Of a DNA stretch of 64,000 nt, positions 33,381 through 47,600 are shown one piece after another. Position numbers and translations under genes: made by a program. The DNA comes from Ziziphus jujuba (lineage: Eukaryota > Streptophyta > Magnoliopsida > Rosales > Rhamnaceae). Each line of letters opens with the position of its first letter. Position 1 is the first letter of the stretch. Below the pieces are notes generated by a model. It did not search any database. It was not told the DNA's origin and saw nothing but the letters and a program-made list of their open reading frames with translations. Location: positions 26,787,001 to 26,851,000 of the forward strand of contig NC_083387.1 of the NCBI RefSeq assembly GCF_031755915.1, read 5' to 3'.

Positions 33381-34690
33381 TTATTGTTTAGGATTTGCTT
33401 CCTCTATATATATATATATATATATATATACACAACTCAAGGCATAAGGGACAGCAAAGAAAAAAAAAAAAAAAACTCAAATTAAATACAGAAAGGAAAA
33501 GTAACCATTTATAAAGTCTTATAAATGTTAAAATTAGCAAAAAGCCCCTCCATCTTCCCATTTCTTATTTTCTTTTATTGGTTCTACTTCTCTGTTATTA
33601 CTATCGATTGTAATCTCTACCGACACATTTTTCTTCTTCTACTCAACACCATTTCCTCATCAACCGTCATTGTACGAAATTAAACCCTCTGCTCAAATTA
33701 TGCAGACCTTCTCTACACACAAAAAAAATAAAAATAAAAATAAAAAAATCTTTCGGTTGGAGAAGTATTCGCAGTTTACTAAAAATACCCATTTTCAATT
33801 TCCGCAATAAGAACTCGCATCCATGGTTGTTAAAGCTTTTAAAGTAGCAATCTAATGCGCCACCATGTGAGTTATAAATAGTGTTAATATGGTGAACAGG
33901 TGAACAAAATTATCGAAAATGGGATATTACAAACCAAAATCCAAAAATATCCAGTGAAATTCTCTTTAAAGATTACAAATAGTGTTGGATCCATTCATTA
34001 ACCTTGAAAATTAGTTTCGATCCCTGTATCTGGTATTTGGAAGCATTACAATGTTTTATACCATATGTATGAAGTGTAGTTTAGAAAATAAAAAATTTGG
34101 AGAATGTATTAAGTTATTTCGGTTTTATAAATAGAACTTCTCATTTTCTTTCCTATTTAAAAAACAATGATTTGTCTAAATTGCACTGCTGAAACTAATT
34201 TATTGACATGGCATTATATTATGGTGACAACTTCATCCGGTGGTGCCAATTCCATTCCCCTCTCCATCACTTATAATTAAACAAAATTTTGTGTTTATTT
34301 CTCATATGAAAAAAATAAACAATACATAATAAATAATCAGCTAAATCTCACCTTCTCCATGTAGGTGCTGTTATTTATTTGATTCTTTCCTCGCAAACTA
34401 TATCAAAATAATTTTAGTATCATCATATTAATTCTAATATTAGACCAACTTAACTAATTTAAATATTGAGCCATATGAATAATGCACCCTATAAAAGTAA
34501 TTAGGATTTTTATTTTTTATGGAAAAATATAATGCTTCAAACAATTAAAAACAATAAATATAATGTTTGTTTTGCTAGATTTTTTGCAAAATGACAATAT
34601 ATATACATATATATAAACCCTAATATTGATATGCAACATTGAAGATTTTATGTTATGAGGAAATCTTAACTTCATGTCCAATATAGTTAT

Positions 34691-34752
34691 TGGATGATAT
34701 AATTTCAAAGCAAACTAAAGGGTTGGATGATATAATTTCAAAGCAAATTAAA
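34691..34752. repeat. Tandem duplication, period 33
   Basis: TGGATGATATAATTTCAAAG followed by CAAACTAAA occurs twice, with one base changed in the second copy. Confidence 0.85.
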
Positions 34753-35406
34753 TTTTGCATGTATCAAATCACCGCCAGAACAAAAAAAATATTTATATGT
34801 TGATTTTTGTTTTATAAGATCAGTTTTGTAGACAAATAAATTTAATAAACGTTTTTGATAAATCATTTTAATTCTAATCATTAGATGAGGTTCATTCAAT
34901 AGTTGAAAACTATTTCATACTGATGGATTCTAACTTATAAAAGTTAATTTTATGAATAACTGATTTATTAAGATAAACAATTATTGAACATTGAATATGA
35001 AAAATCAAAAATTAAAATGATTTGTCAAAAGCATTTATCAAATCTCTTTATATAAGGGAGTAGTCTCCTTGTTTTTTTTATTTGTTTTCAGTAACATTTT
35101 CAAATCATTGAACGGTAAATGTCCCTACCATTTTTTTTAACCTTATTTTTAGAATTATCTTTAAACAAAATGTGAAAGGAGTTTTTGATAAGTTAAATAA
35201 TAAAAGGAGTGTGAATAAAGCTAATTTGAAATTGGATACTACAATCATTGTGTAATTTTTTTATTTTACATTTTTATTATTATAAAACTGTTATTATTTA
35301 TGTTGGAAATCTTCAGCAACCGCTATCACCACCTTCAAACACAAAAACCCACCCAAAACCCAAAAGAAGAAAAGGAAAGGCAGAGAGAGTGCCAACTGCC
35401 AAGGCT

Positions 35407-38400
35407 ATGTTGCAGAGAAGCCTGTTCTCATATGGTTGTTCGTGCCCAGTACCACTACCTCGGAAACCTCGATCCCGAAGCAATTTCTCATCCACTTCGT
35501 ACCTCTTTGCCATGCCCTCATCCCACAAGCCGAACCTGCACAAGCAATGGCAGACAAAGCAACCCAAGAAAAATGGAAACTTTCTGGCCATGGCCGCCAC
35601 TTATGAGGTTGGTGGAGGATACCCAGATGATGAATTAGATGTACAAGACAGAGACAGAGTTGCCCAGGAGCAAGGCAACCAAAAGTTGGATGCTTCCCAG
35701 TATGAAGCTCTACTCAAAGGAGGAGAGCAAGTCACTTCTGTTCTCCAAGAGATGATCACTCTCGTAGGTTCTCGTTTCTCTTCGTTTCATTAGCTTTTGT
35801 TTGGTTTTGGTTGCTGAGAAAACAGAGGAATTGAAAGTGGGTGGAGATTTGGATTATAACGTATTCATATCTATATATATATATAAGACTCATTGGATTT
35901 ATGCTTCTTTTATAATGGGTCCTAAGTGTTTGTGAAATTTACGAAGTCGAAAATTTATTTCGGTTCTTATATGTACCTCCTGTGCAATTTATATGATTTT
36001 ATTTTTTCTGTTAGTCTATATTAATCCTATTATTTGCGTAACTTGGTGAATTTGTATTATACAGCTATTATTATTATTATTATTATTTGTTTTGTGAATA
36101 GCTTTGGAATTTTTATACGTTTATTTGTGGATTTATGTTTGGGCTCAGATTATCCGGTGTGTTCCTTTTTTTCCCTTAAGATTTATATTCTATAGCAATT
36201 CATTATGCTTATGTTCCGATTAGGTGTAAGTATGGCCCAAAACGTTAGTAAAGCTTATGATTTTTCTGCTTTTTTGAAATTTTTTGTTCTGAGTGTCCAA
36301 TCTTGGTAGCAATTAGCTCATCACTATTTCCAAAACTAAAAGAAATTTAGAGGGAAGGAATTCATCTTGTTCTATGATTAAGTCTAGGTACAAAAATTAA
36401 ACATAGTAAATATGATTTATGACATCATGTCAATTTTTCACATTAATTTATAAAATGGGTTTGCGCTTTATTTCCAAAGCTAAAATATTTAGGTGAAGAA
36501 CTAACTGAGACTATAATTGGTTATTAGGCTATTACTTCTACATTTATAGACTTCCTTGTATAGTTGTTGTTATATTTAGCAATCTCCTATCTATTCTTGG
36601 CAAGCAGCTTTCTTGTTCCTCTTTTCTTATTTCACTTCCTCATCATTCAATGCTTCCACTCTGCTGGTTTTTAAGCCGAAAATTCTCTAGACTATTTCTC
36701 ATTGTGCTGTTGAAGTGGAATCTTAAATCTATCATTGCTCTCTTATACTGATTATAAGATGTATATATGTGGGTTCAGTTGGAAGATATGAGCATGGATG
36801 AAGCATCGGAAGAGGTGGCAGTGGAGTTGGCTGCACAAGGAGTCATAGGCAAGAGAGTTGATGAAATGGAATCAGGGTTTATGATGGCTCTGGACTACAT
36901 GATTCAACTTGCTGAAAAGGACCAAGACGATAAGGTTCCATTTCCACTTGTTCATTTTCTTTATATTAGTTATACAAACCTTCTTCCAGTGTTAAGTACA
37001 ATGTTTTTTAAATGCTTGCTAAGGTCTTATACTTTGAGCAGGGATGTATTGACTTTTAGATTTTGGTACTTTAAATTGACCTGATGCATTCAAAATACTT
37101 GTCATGACTCATGAAAAGGATGTAGTCTTGCTTCCTCTCATTTTGTTTATGCATGTAAAATTTATAACAGGCAAGTGGTTACATATTAGTTTTTATGGTA
37201 CCTTACTGCCTTGTGGTTTGTCTGGGTAAAGGGTGGTTCAGGACTCTATCTGGCAGCTGTTTTACTACCACTCATTCTTGGTGGTTAATTTAACTTGTTT
37301 TTTATTGTCTATTTACAGCGTAAGTCATTATTGGAGGTGATAAGGGAAACCGTATTGTCACATTTAACAAAAAAATGCCCTCCACATGTAAGTACTTTTT
37401 CTTCTAACTGAATGCCTGGTTCTCCTTAACTTGATACTCTTAAAAAGTTATGGTTAATTAAATATAACATCTGTTTTCTAGGTACAAGTTGTAGGCCTCC
37501 TCTGTAGAACTCCTCAGAAAGAGAGCAGACATGAATTACTGCGCAGGGTGGCTGCTGGTGGTGGTGAGTTTAAAAGTGAGAATGGAACTAAGATTCATAT
37601 TCCAGGGGCAAATTTAAATGAAATTGCCAACCAGGCTGATGACTTACTGGAGGTAATTACTAAAATAGCGCTGCATGGTATCATCTTCTTGATTCTTGTT
37701 GAAGCATTTCCCATGCTGTAAATTATATGGCTTATTATCCATAGCTATTCATTTTTTAGTTGAGGAACTGGTTTTGTTACAAATTGGAGTAGGTATTTGG
37801 CTTGGGTCATACTCTTTCTCTCCTAGTGCCCAATGTCAGTTGGATTAACACTGATAATCAGCATTTTCAGCTTACAAGCACTGTAGTTTTTGTACATGCA
37901 TACTATGATGCATGAACATTTATTTGTTTCCCTTCAACAACTGAAATCTGTATTTGTTTGTTCAATCATTTTATTTTTATCAATACTCTTGAAGACAATG
38001 GAAACTCGGCCTGTTGTGCCGGATCGGAAATTGCTTGCGAGACTAGTTTTGATTAGAGAGGAAGCTCGAAACATGATGGGAGGTGGAATACTGGATGAGA
38101 GAAATGATCGTGGTTTAAATACTCTTCCTGAATCAGAGGTATGTAGGCCGATAATAAGCCTTTCTTAAAGTACGCCAGCTAAGCATTTTCGACTTTATTT
38201 TTTAAAAGAATATGATCCATGAAATCATTATCATGTCTTGGCGGTGCAGGTGAACTTCTTAACAAAACTGGTAGCTCTAAAGCCTGGCAGAACTGTCCAG
38301 GAGATGATAAAAAATGTCATGCAAGGAAAAGATGAAGGTGCAGATATCTCTAGCTCTGTTGAGGAACGTACATCGGGTAAAAAAATTTCAAGTGGAATTG

Positions 38401-39197
38401 CGGGAAGGGTGAGTCAGTCCATAATTATCATGACTAAATTTATCCACGCGCACATACCCATATATGTACTCACTGAAGTGTTTGCAAAAAGTGATGCTAT
38501 TTAGTACATTGACATGACTCATAATTACTAGGAGAGTATGACTGGACGAAAACCTCTTCCTGTGCGACCTGGCATGTTTCTTGAGACTGTCTCCAAGGTA
38601 AGAGCCACTCGATGCATGGGATTTACTTCTTGAGTTGTGATTCTGACCTGATTTATTCAGCTTATGCACTTGAAGATGTTTATAAGTACTGAATGCAAAT
38701 TGGGAAACGCTTGGGGAAATTTTTAATTTTATTCTAAACTTACTTTTTCATCTACTCAGTTTATATGGGTTGTTTGTGCTTGGACCACTCTTAACAGAAC
38801 ATAATTATAATTAATGTAACCAGCAATTAAGATAAAGAATATCGTTCCTTGAAATTCTCAGGTCTTAGGTGGTATATATGCTGGAAATGTGTCTGGAATT
38901 ACAGCACAACATCTAGAATGGGTGAGTTTCTTTTCTTCTTGATTCCCTTTCTTTTCAATAAGTATTCCTTTTTTCTTTATTCAAAGGGTTTAGTAAAGCA
39001 TGTTCTAGAACATTTATCTTTTCAGCATCCCAAGTAAATTGTGTGTTGCCTAAATAGGCTTGTTACATCATTCCCATTATATATGTTTTTTCTTTTCTTT
39101 CACGACCATTTTCTTGACCAAATGATTAACCTGTTCTTTGTCCTACATCCAGGTCCATCAGAAAACACTCCAAGTTCTGGAAGAAATAGCATTCTAG
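35407..39197 (+). CDS. PRDA1: Probable PRDA1-like chloroplast protein, 408 aa, 9 exons
   Basis: Exons: 35407-35763, 36779-36934, 37319-37387, 37482-37652, 37995-38138, 38250-38408, 38532-38597, 38862-38921, 39153-39197. All introns are GT..AG, and every exon starts and ends in phase 0. The N-terminus is Ser/Arg-rich with few acids (about residues 1-60), as in a chloroplast transit peptide. The mature part is mostly helical and charged with no catalytic motif I recognise. Recognisable stretches are MDEASEEVAVELAAQGVIG, KCPPHVQVVGLLCRTP, VVPDRKLLARLVLIREEARN and GGIYAGNVSGITAQHLEW. I associate these with PEP-RELATED DEVELOPMENT ARRESTED 1, an Arabidopsis plastid nucleoid protein needed for transcription by the plastid-encoded polymerase. 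That match is from memory and is the uncertain part; the gene structure is firm. ATG 35407 is chosen because the upstream frame lacks a plausible leader. Confidence 0.72.
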
Positions 39198-42100
39198 GTG
39201 TTTCATGTAGGTACCTAATCATCCATTCCCATACATTATAAATCCATTTTTGAAAATGTGAAGTTGGAACTGAAATTTGTGGGTTGAGTCTTGTGAATAC
39301 CTCTCCTCCATGGTCTTAAGTTATCAGAGTATAAACCAATTGTCTTAAAATTTATATTTTTTTGGGGTAAAATAATGATACATTTTCCTCCACCCCCAAA
39401 AACAAAAAAGAAAAAAGGAAAAATCCCTTCACACAAGTGAAGATCATTGTGAATAATATCTTCATGATTATACGAATCACCTACCAATGTACTCCAAATC
39501 ATACTTTTTTTCCAAGAATCAACTGAAAAAATGATGAAGATTCACAGTCTAATTGACAAAAAGTGGGAATACCATGTGGCCGAAGGGTCCACAATACCAA
39601 GTTATTTTTTGACACTTGCATTAGCGTGTGTATAGGTGGACCTTGTAATGATTTGAATGCTATGCGAAGTAGAAGCAAACACAGCAAGGATATCTACGTA
39701 TTCTCCAATTATATATATGTACAGGACTTTGTTGCTCACGCCCACTTGGAAAAAAATAAAATAAAAAGCCTTTGTTTTATTGCCTTAGTGTAAAGCAATT
39801 GCACAAATCAAATGTGAATAAAACTCTCTCACTGGCTTGGATTTTGCACCACGCCTTCTCTATCCTCTTGTCCCACATTGGTCTCTACCCACTGTCCCTC
39901 CTCATTCTCTTTTCTTATCAACCTCTTTGCTCTCTATAAAAACAATCTTCTTTTAGGAAGAAGAAAGAAAGAAGAAAAGCAATTGCAATAAAAAGTTGAT
40001 TTGCCCATCTGACCCATCTTTTTCAAATTAGTGCTTCACAACCATTCGAAATATGGAAATAATGACCCACATGTCTAATAAATACTCAATAGTGAAAATA
40101 AAATAAAATAGGAAAACGTCCTCTTGGAGATTAAGAAGAGCTTGAATCATGGTTTATGACTTCTTTAATGAAAAAGGTGAATCAAACGTTGGTCTCTGAT
40201 GATGTAATTATATATATTTTGATGCCTTTTCACATGAGGAAGAGAAAAACTACATAATAAACGTGAGGATGGACTTCTTTTTTCTATGTGATTCGCTCAC
40301 ATGCATATATATATATATATATATATATAGATAGATTGATTGAAAAAGAAAAATTAAAATTGCAGGCATTTCTTTTTCAATGCTTGAGTTTTGTGCTATA
40401 AATATATGGATTCAATCATCTGGTTGTTTGATATTGTTTGTCATTTAAGTTGGGGATTTTGAGTGATGAGACTTGTGAATATTTGCAAATTTACTTTAAT
40501 GTTTTGTGATCGATCAATAGCAATGAGGAAGATAAGAACAAGAGGAAAATACAATTCATGAGAAATAATTTTAAATGTTAGAGGCGGAAGATTTTGATGG
40601 GCACCCTTGGAAGACAAGGGATTAGGTTACTTGTCAACTCCTTTCCTTTTCAAAATCTAACTTAATTTTTCACAAAAAGACCATGCAACACCAAAACAGA
40701 CTCAGAGATCCTTGCAGAACTAGGTCAAGATGCTATTCCATTGTACTGATTTGGATTAATCAAAATGGTGGGTCATACATGTTTTCCTTAGAGTTAAACA
40801 TGGTAACAATTCTACTTAAAAACTTTTAACCAAGTTTGTTACCTTTTTCTAATTCTAAAAATAATTGGTTTGTCAATTATTTTCATTGAAAAGAATTTGT
40901 AGTTTGGGTTGTTTTAGATTATGAATATTGCAATAGCAATATTATGGACGATAATTTTGTTTATCAAATTTTGAAGATGGTCAAATGATAAAATAGTACA
41001 TGAGATATAATATTAAAAGATAAATATGTGTAAAAGTAAATGAAATCATATAAAAAAGTGTGATAATCATGTTAACCGAATATAGCGACTAATATTGTTG
41101 GCAATAATAATCACCTTAAAAGCAAATTTATTTCAATGGATAGCTAAGATAGTAAAATGTCAATTATTCTTTTAAGACCATGATCTGGATTAAATCCATT
41201 TAGGTTGCATGTCTTTTAAAAGTACTTCCTAACCAAAAAACAAAAGGAAAATTACCTTGAAGCCCTTGGATATACCATCAGAAAGGGATATACATTTTTC
41301 CTTAGCCTCCATTAAAATGGAAGGGTTATTTACAATTAATGTAGAAGTCAGTTTTAGAACCACTTATTGTAGTTAGTTTATAATCCATTGATTGTATAAA
41401 TATATATATATATATATATATCTATATATATATATATTGGGTGATGATGATAGATAAAAGGACTGAAAATGGAAGTCTGTTAGATGCTGATGTGCCGTCT
41501 AATGAATACCTAAAAGTTTTCTGCTACCATAAATCTTGTCTCCTAGCTTATATTGGCATCAACAGCTTTGCTTTACTACAAACTTGTAGATCTACTACAG
41601 AACATATTTACAGAAGCTATTTTGACCAAAAACATAAATAAATAAATAAAATAAGCATATATATATATATATATATATATTTACAGAGGGAGGCCATTAT
41701 TATGTCTCGCTTCCCAACCAGAATAAAACCACAAAACTAGGCAGATCTATGTCCATTTACTTGTACTATTTCTACCAAGCATCCAAAGATGGAGCTAGAA
41801 AGTTTGGCACTAGGATTTCCAATATTGCTTTATTTTTATTTACATTTTTATAGAGAAAGGGGAAACAATGTGAAATTGAGTTAATTAAGATTCTTGATGA
41901 CCACCAAAACACATGCCACTGGCATTTCTTTGACTGGAAGTGAGTAAATTTATAGTGATTAGACAACAAAATCATATCTCATTTGTATGTTTCCTCATTC
42001 ATTAATTAAAGCAAAACACATTTAGTCCTTTTCACACTTCATCAACAACAACAAACTGTCTTTTTCTCATGGACTTGTTTAAGAATGATTTGGTAACACA

Positions 42101-43565
42101 AGAATTTCATCTTTTACTTAAAGACCATATGAAGAAAATTTCAAGGTGACTCCAACTATTTTTTTTGTTTTACAATTGGGTATGATATTTCAAAGCTATT
42201 TGTCTAATTAAATTAAACTTAGATTGTGACCTAAAATTAGATGGTATTTACCATCCAAAATATCATTTCATTTATTCAGATTAAGTATTGGACAAATAAA
42301 TACATAGTTTTTCCACTTTATAATTATTTTATCAAAAAAAAAAAAATTAGATAGCCTAAGTGAATCAAACTTGTTTTGGTATTAGAAAGTAACAATATTT
42401 GTTACTTGAATTATAATTTATGAATCAAACAAACTTCGATATAGGAACATGACCATATTTGTCATGTAAAAGAAACCAAACAATCCTAGAAATTGTTAGA
42501 AGAGTCTTTCTTATTTCTCTACACATCAAATAAATTGAAGACCACAGATCCACCAACTTTAGAAGGACCTTAAATTCTTTGTTACTAATGGTTGGTGTTC
42601 AAATTTTGGTAGTTTTGAATATCTAAAATGAAGTTGGAAGAATTTCAAGTTGTAAGAAACGTTAAAAACAGCTCTATAACTTTTTAAAAAGGCAAGCAAA
42701 AGTTTTTATCCAGTGGGCCTTTCAATTAGGAAAAGCCCCCAAATCATACGTCTACCTAATCCAATTCCAATTGACTCATTTGACCTTCCAAAAGCTGCCT
42801 CTTTTTAATGCTCTGTCTATTAGTTTAATACCAATCACTAATGATTTCAAGGACAGGTCTGGCTTTGAATCATGTAACTCATGTGTCTTTTAACACGACC
42901 AAGTAAAAAAGCTAGTTAGACATACAAAAAAAATTTAATGACTTCTATAGCAAAAAATTGGCTATGAAATGAAAAGTAATGGAAAAAAAAAAATGATAGA
43001 AGAAGAAGATAAATTACTATTGATAACTGATATTGATAAATTACTCATTTAAAATTTTTTATATAAAATAAGTCAAAGCTATAAAGAGAACAGCTATCAA
43101 ACAAGGGATTGCTGCAATTACCCACAAAAAATCAAGGAATTAGTACTCTTATCTTTAATTCTCTCATTATAAATCTCTTTCATTCATCATTTCTACCACA
43201 TATAAAATATTATTAATCTTTAAAACATAATAAATTGTATAGGTCTTCAACCTAATTTATTATTTTCTTATTAAAAGCCTTGCAGGACCTATATAAATAT
43301 TCCTTAAATGGGATTTGGTAAAAAACTTAGTAATTAAAATTGTTAGCATCTTTACTTTTACTTTATGCTTTTACCGATGAAAAACACTACATAATATATA
43401 TTTATTTAGTTAGAAGATTATTAATAACATTTTATAAATTAATTATTATTTAGTATTTACAATACTAGTACCTAACATAATTGATATTTTATCTATTAAA
43501 CAAATAAAAGGGAAAACATAGTTGATACTGAAACCATTGAATTGAAAAAGATTGACAGATCACCT

Positions 43566-43740
43566 AAGATAATAAAGATAGAAAGTATTTAACAACCTTC
43601 ACTTTAAAAATTACCAACAAAAAAAAAAAAAAAAGGGTATGGACTTGAGCTTAAAAGATAATAAAGATAGAAAGTATTTAACAACCTTCACTTCCAAAAT
43701 TACCACCAAAAAAAAAAAAGGTATGAACTTGAGCAACATC
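43566..43740. repeat. Tandem duplication, period 89
   Basis: Two copies of a segment beginning AAGATAATAAAGATAGAAAG and ending in an A-run plus GGTATG.ACTTGAGC. Confidence 0.85.
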
Positions 43741-44111
43741 ATTAATAACCTTCCTTATATATTTTACTTCAGATTTTCTTTTTCAAGATACCCTCATAAA
43801 ACACAATCTCCCTTTTCTAATTTTACTTAAAAAAAATTATTACATGTACTTAAAAAAAATTATTACATGAATTTTTGATTAAAAAAATTATGTTTAAAGC
43901 TTGTATCAAACCATGTTCAACATTTTAAAAGTCACCAAAACAAAGTTTCATCTTTTAAATTAATATATATATATATATATATCACAAATTCAATTACTAA
44001 TTAATCATTTTTTTTTTTTTTTTGGGTGTAATGTGAAACAAATCTTTCAAGTTCAAAGTGACTGTACATTTTAAAATTGAGAGTACAACGGTAAAGAGAA
44101 CAGTAGAGAGC

Positions 44112-44150
44112 TAGAGAGAGAGAGAGGGGGGGGGGGGGGGGGGTGGGGGG
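44112..44150. repeat. (GA)n followed by a long G-run
   Basis: A GA repeat runs straight into 18 G, one T, then six G. It lies about 460 bp upstream of the fimbrin ATG. Confidence 0.85.
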
Positions 44151-44605
44151 ACATAAAGGTCATAATTTGAATTGGATCATAGTACAGTAAGTGGGTCCCA
44201 GTCCCAAGTGTTATGTTTCCAGTGAGAGAGAGAGTGAAGAAGAAGAGGGTCATCATCATAATTTGAAAATCTCAATCAAACTTTGCAAAGAACTCTGACA
44301 GCTCTACTCCGTCCCAACTCTCATCCTCCTCTTCTTCCTCTTCTTCCTTCTTCATTACAGAACAATATCTCTGCCCAAAAAAAATTCAAAAAAATAATTA
44401 CCAAAAAAAAATATCAAATATATTTATATATAAAGAAAAACTCTGTTTTAGTCTTCTAGATAGATTTAAAGCAAAACAGAGCTCATCAGACCTCTCTCTC
44501 TCTATCTGCATAGAAGAGGAAGAAGAGGAAAGAGGAAGAGCGTTCTCTTTCTTTTATATATACATATACGTTGATTTATATATCAGCTGCTTTGGACGTC
44601 AAGAA

Positions 44606-47600
44606 ATGTCTGGTTATGTGGGCATTCTGGTTTCAGATCCATGGCTGCAAAACCAGTTCACCCAAGTCGAGCTTCGCAGCTTGAAGTCCCATGTGAGTTC
44701 TACTATGATCTTGTTTTGTTTTTGTTTATGTTTTTTCTCTTGGTGGGTTGAGATTAAGATTTCTCTTTTCTCTGTTTTTTTGGGTGTTTGAAGTTCATGA
44801 GCATGAAGAGGGAGACGGGGAAGCTTACGCTAGCAGACCTGAGTTCAAAGATGTCGAGGCTCAAAGGTGTTGGAGAGAATCTGACTGAGGAAGACAGAGC
44901 ATCTTTCATACAGAATTTGCATCACAACCTCGTAGATGACGTTGATTTTGAATTCTTCCTCAGGGTCTGTTTTCTTTTTTTTTTCTTTTTTGACAACTTC
45001 CATTCTATTCATTTCGTATTCAAGATAACATCTTTTTGTGTGTTTGGTTACTGCTATTATAGTGGAAGTCTTTTTTCACAACTTCCATTCTATTCATTTT
45101 GTATTCAAGATAACATCTTTTTGTGTGTTTGGTTACTGCTATTATAGTGGAAGTCCTAGAAACAGAGAAAAAGAAAGAAAAAGAAACCAACTTTTCTTTT
45201 CCTGTGAAAAAAAAAAAAATTCCATCTTTTTTAAAACCGAATGAAGGGAATATAGTATATATTTTAAACATTATAAAATCTTTTCATGCTCTGCTTAAAC
45301 AGTCTGTAATAAGATGGGATTTCGTAAATTCAAGATCAAATATGTGGTTATCAGTGAGAAATGATGTCCCCTCTATATAGATGATCAGAACATTTTCCAA
45401 TAAAAATGGAATTTTTTTGTAACACATAAGGGTAAGAAAATTTTTGGAAGCTTGATATCCGTGATTAAATTAAGATCTTCAATCTTATGTGTTTTACCCA
45501 AAATTTAAACATGGCAGGTTTATCTGAAACTCCAAGCCCATTTAAGTTCTAGAAATGGAAGTCCTGCGAAAAACTCATCCGCATTTCTCAAGGCTGCAAC
45601 CACTACACTGCTCCACACCATTAGTGAATCTGAGAAGGCATCCTATGTTGGCCATATCAACAACTACCTTGCAGAAGATGAGTTCCTGAAGAGATACATT
45701 CCTATTGATCCTTCAACTAATGATCTTTTCGAGATCGTAAAGGATGGAGTACTTCTATGGTGATCATATTTGTCTCTGTTGTTAAAATTGTTAAGTTACT
45801 TGTTTCTTCAAAGTGGGTTTGATTATTTAGAATCATTTTGTTCTTCTGCAGTAAGCTAATCAATGTGGCAGTTCCGGGAACAATCGATGAACGAGCTATC
45901 AATACCAAGAGAGCACTAAACCCCTGGGAAAGAAATGAAAACCATACACTCTGCCTCAACTCTGCCAAGGCTATTGGATGCACTGTAGTTAATATAGGGA
46001 CCCAGGACTTCATTGAAGGAAGAGTATGTGTTAATGCTTTTTCATTGATGTTCACACGCATAAACACACATACAGTATGTGTTGATGCTTTTTCATTGAT
46101 GTTCACACGCACAAACACACATACATCGTCATTATCAATCTGTGTTGCTTTGTTTTGTTGGTTTGAGATTTTAATATCTGTTAATCAATGACTGACTGAT
46201 GCATTGACTGATTGATGCACTAAGTGTTTGGTTTCCTGGATTTCTTTAGAGCCTTATTTGTAGAGTATATGTCTTTGAAATGAAAGGCTTCCAAGACACA
46301 GGAGTACTGGAAACAGTTTTTTGAATCCGACATAAGGCTATTTATCCCTGCTGTGAATTCCAAAGTTTCTCACAAGTTAGTTACAGTGCTGCTTTAGTTT
46401 GCTGTGGACTATTTTAAGGATATATTTGTTATAGAACTGCTAGTATACAGGGAATGTTTCCTTTCCCTGCTTTAATCATTAATTTCTCACCTATGAAAAA
46501 CAGTTACCAAGTTATCTTCTAGGTGTCATAATTTCTTATGTCCTCACGTTTTCCTTATTTTTCTTGCCAATCTGGTTTGAACTTTTGTTTCAGCCTTTGT
46601 TCAGGATATCATAAACAAGTGAAATAATGAGAAGAATCTTTTTTTTCTTTTTTCTTTTGTATTTTTTAGGTAGTTGCTTAACTAGTTAGAAGTGTGCTTG
46701 ATAGTTCAGTCACATCTTTAGTTTTATGGAGCATGATCTTCTGGTTGAAAACTATCTAATCTAAAAGGTATCAGAGTTTGCAAGTGTCAAATAACTTTGT
46801 GAAAAACATTGCAATTTACCATGGTTGAATTAAGGAATAACAGCTCCAGGAGTTTAACCTAAAACCAATGTCAATCATATTCTCTTGCTAGATGGATTCT
46901 TATGAATTCACATATTTGTTTTTATGATATATCACAATTCAATGCTTTTTCACAATCCTAATGATAAATATGAATAACATCCTCATTGTCTTATTTCAGC
47001 GTCACCTAGTGCTTGGAGTGATTTCTCAAATTATCAAGGTAAAAAAATCCATGGTTATCTAATTGATTTTACTTTCTATTGAGGTTTTTATATACATTAT
47101 CATGAAAAGTGATGAAAGATATGTAAATGTTGGAAGCCTCCTAGCCTAGGGATCCATATAGTAGAAATGCAGTGTATATGATATGTGTAATGTTTACCTT
47201 GTATTTATACTAACTATTGATTGACCTCTTTTATTGTTGTGCTCCATAGATACAATTATTGGCAGACCTCAACTTGAAGAAAACACCGCAGTTGGTCGAG
47301 TTGGTTGATGATAGTAAGGTAAAGATTTATTGGTGCACTAGCTTCTGTTTCATTCTAATCTTAGTGTTACAGGTGTCTAAATCAATAAACTCTCTGATAA
47401 TTGTTCTCTTGTTACATTTAAAATGTATAGGATGTGGAAGAGTTGATGAGTCTTCCACCAGAGAAGATATTGCTAAGATGGATGAATTTTCAATTAAAGA
47501 AAGCTGGGTACAAAAAGATAGTCACAAACTTCTCCTCCGATGTGAAGGTAGACAAGAATAAATAGTGATGCAATACTGTTTTTCACATGCTATTCTCAGC

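Larger units (their letters stand above)
31999..35406. other. 3' region of ZML gene 2 and promoter of the next gene
   Basis: No supported coding region. It contains the 3' UTR of ZML gene 2 in its first part, a poly-T run of about 30 bases near 33117-33150, an (AT)n run at 33404-33430, three diverged copies of a TTTGTTTAAAGAATTAAAA unit (about 33278-33380), and a 33-bp tandem duplication at 34691-34752. Confidence 0.7.
39198..44605. other. Intergenic DNA, 5.4 kb, upstream of fimbrin
   Basis: No supported protein gene. It holds (AT)n runs (about 40305-40328, 41398-41436, 41659-41680, 43962-43982), an 89-bp tandem duplication at 43566-43740, a 24-bp one at 43827-43870, and a (GA)n/G-run at 44112-44150. 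A TATA-like CTATAAAAAC near 39935 follows a pyrimidine-rich stretch but no good reading frame comes after it. The last 150 bp are the probable fimbrin leader. Confidence 0.65.

Noticed and set aside
41441..41641. 66-codon frame in the intergenic DNA before fimbrin
   Set aside because: Flanked by (AT)n runs, with no recognisable family, no promoter signal and no splicing partners.
44071..44259. Antisense frame with Pro and Ser-Leu runs upstream of fimbrin
   Set aside because: It is the translation of the G-run and GA repeat on the opposite strand.
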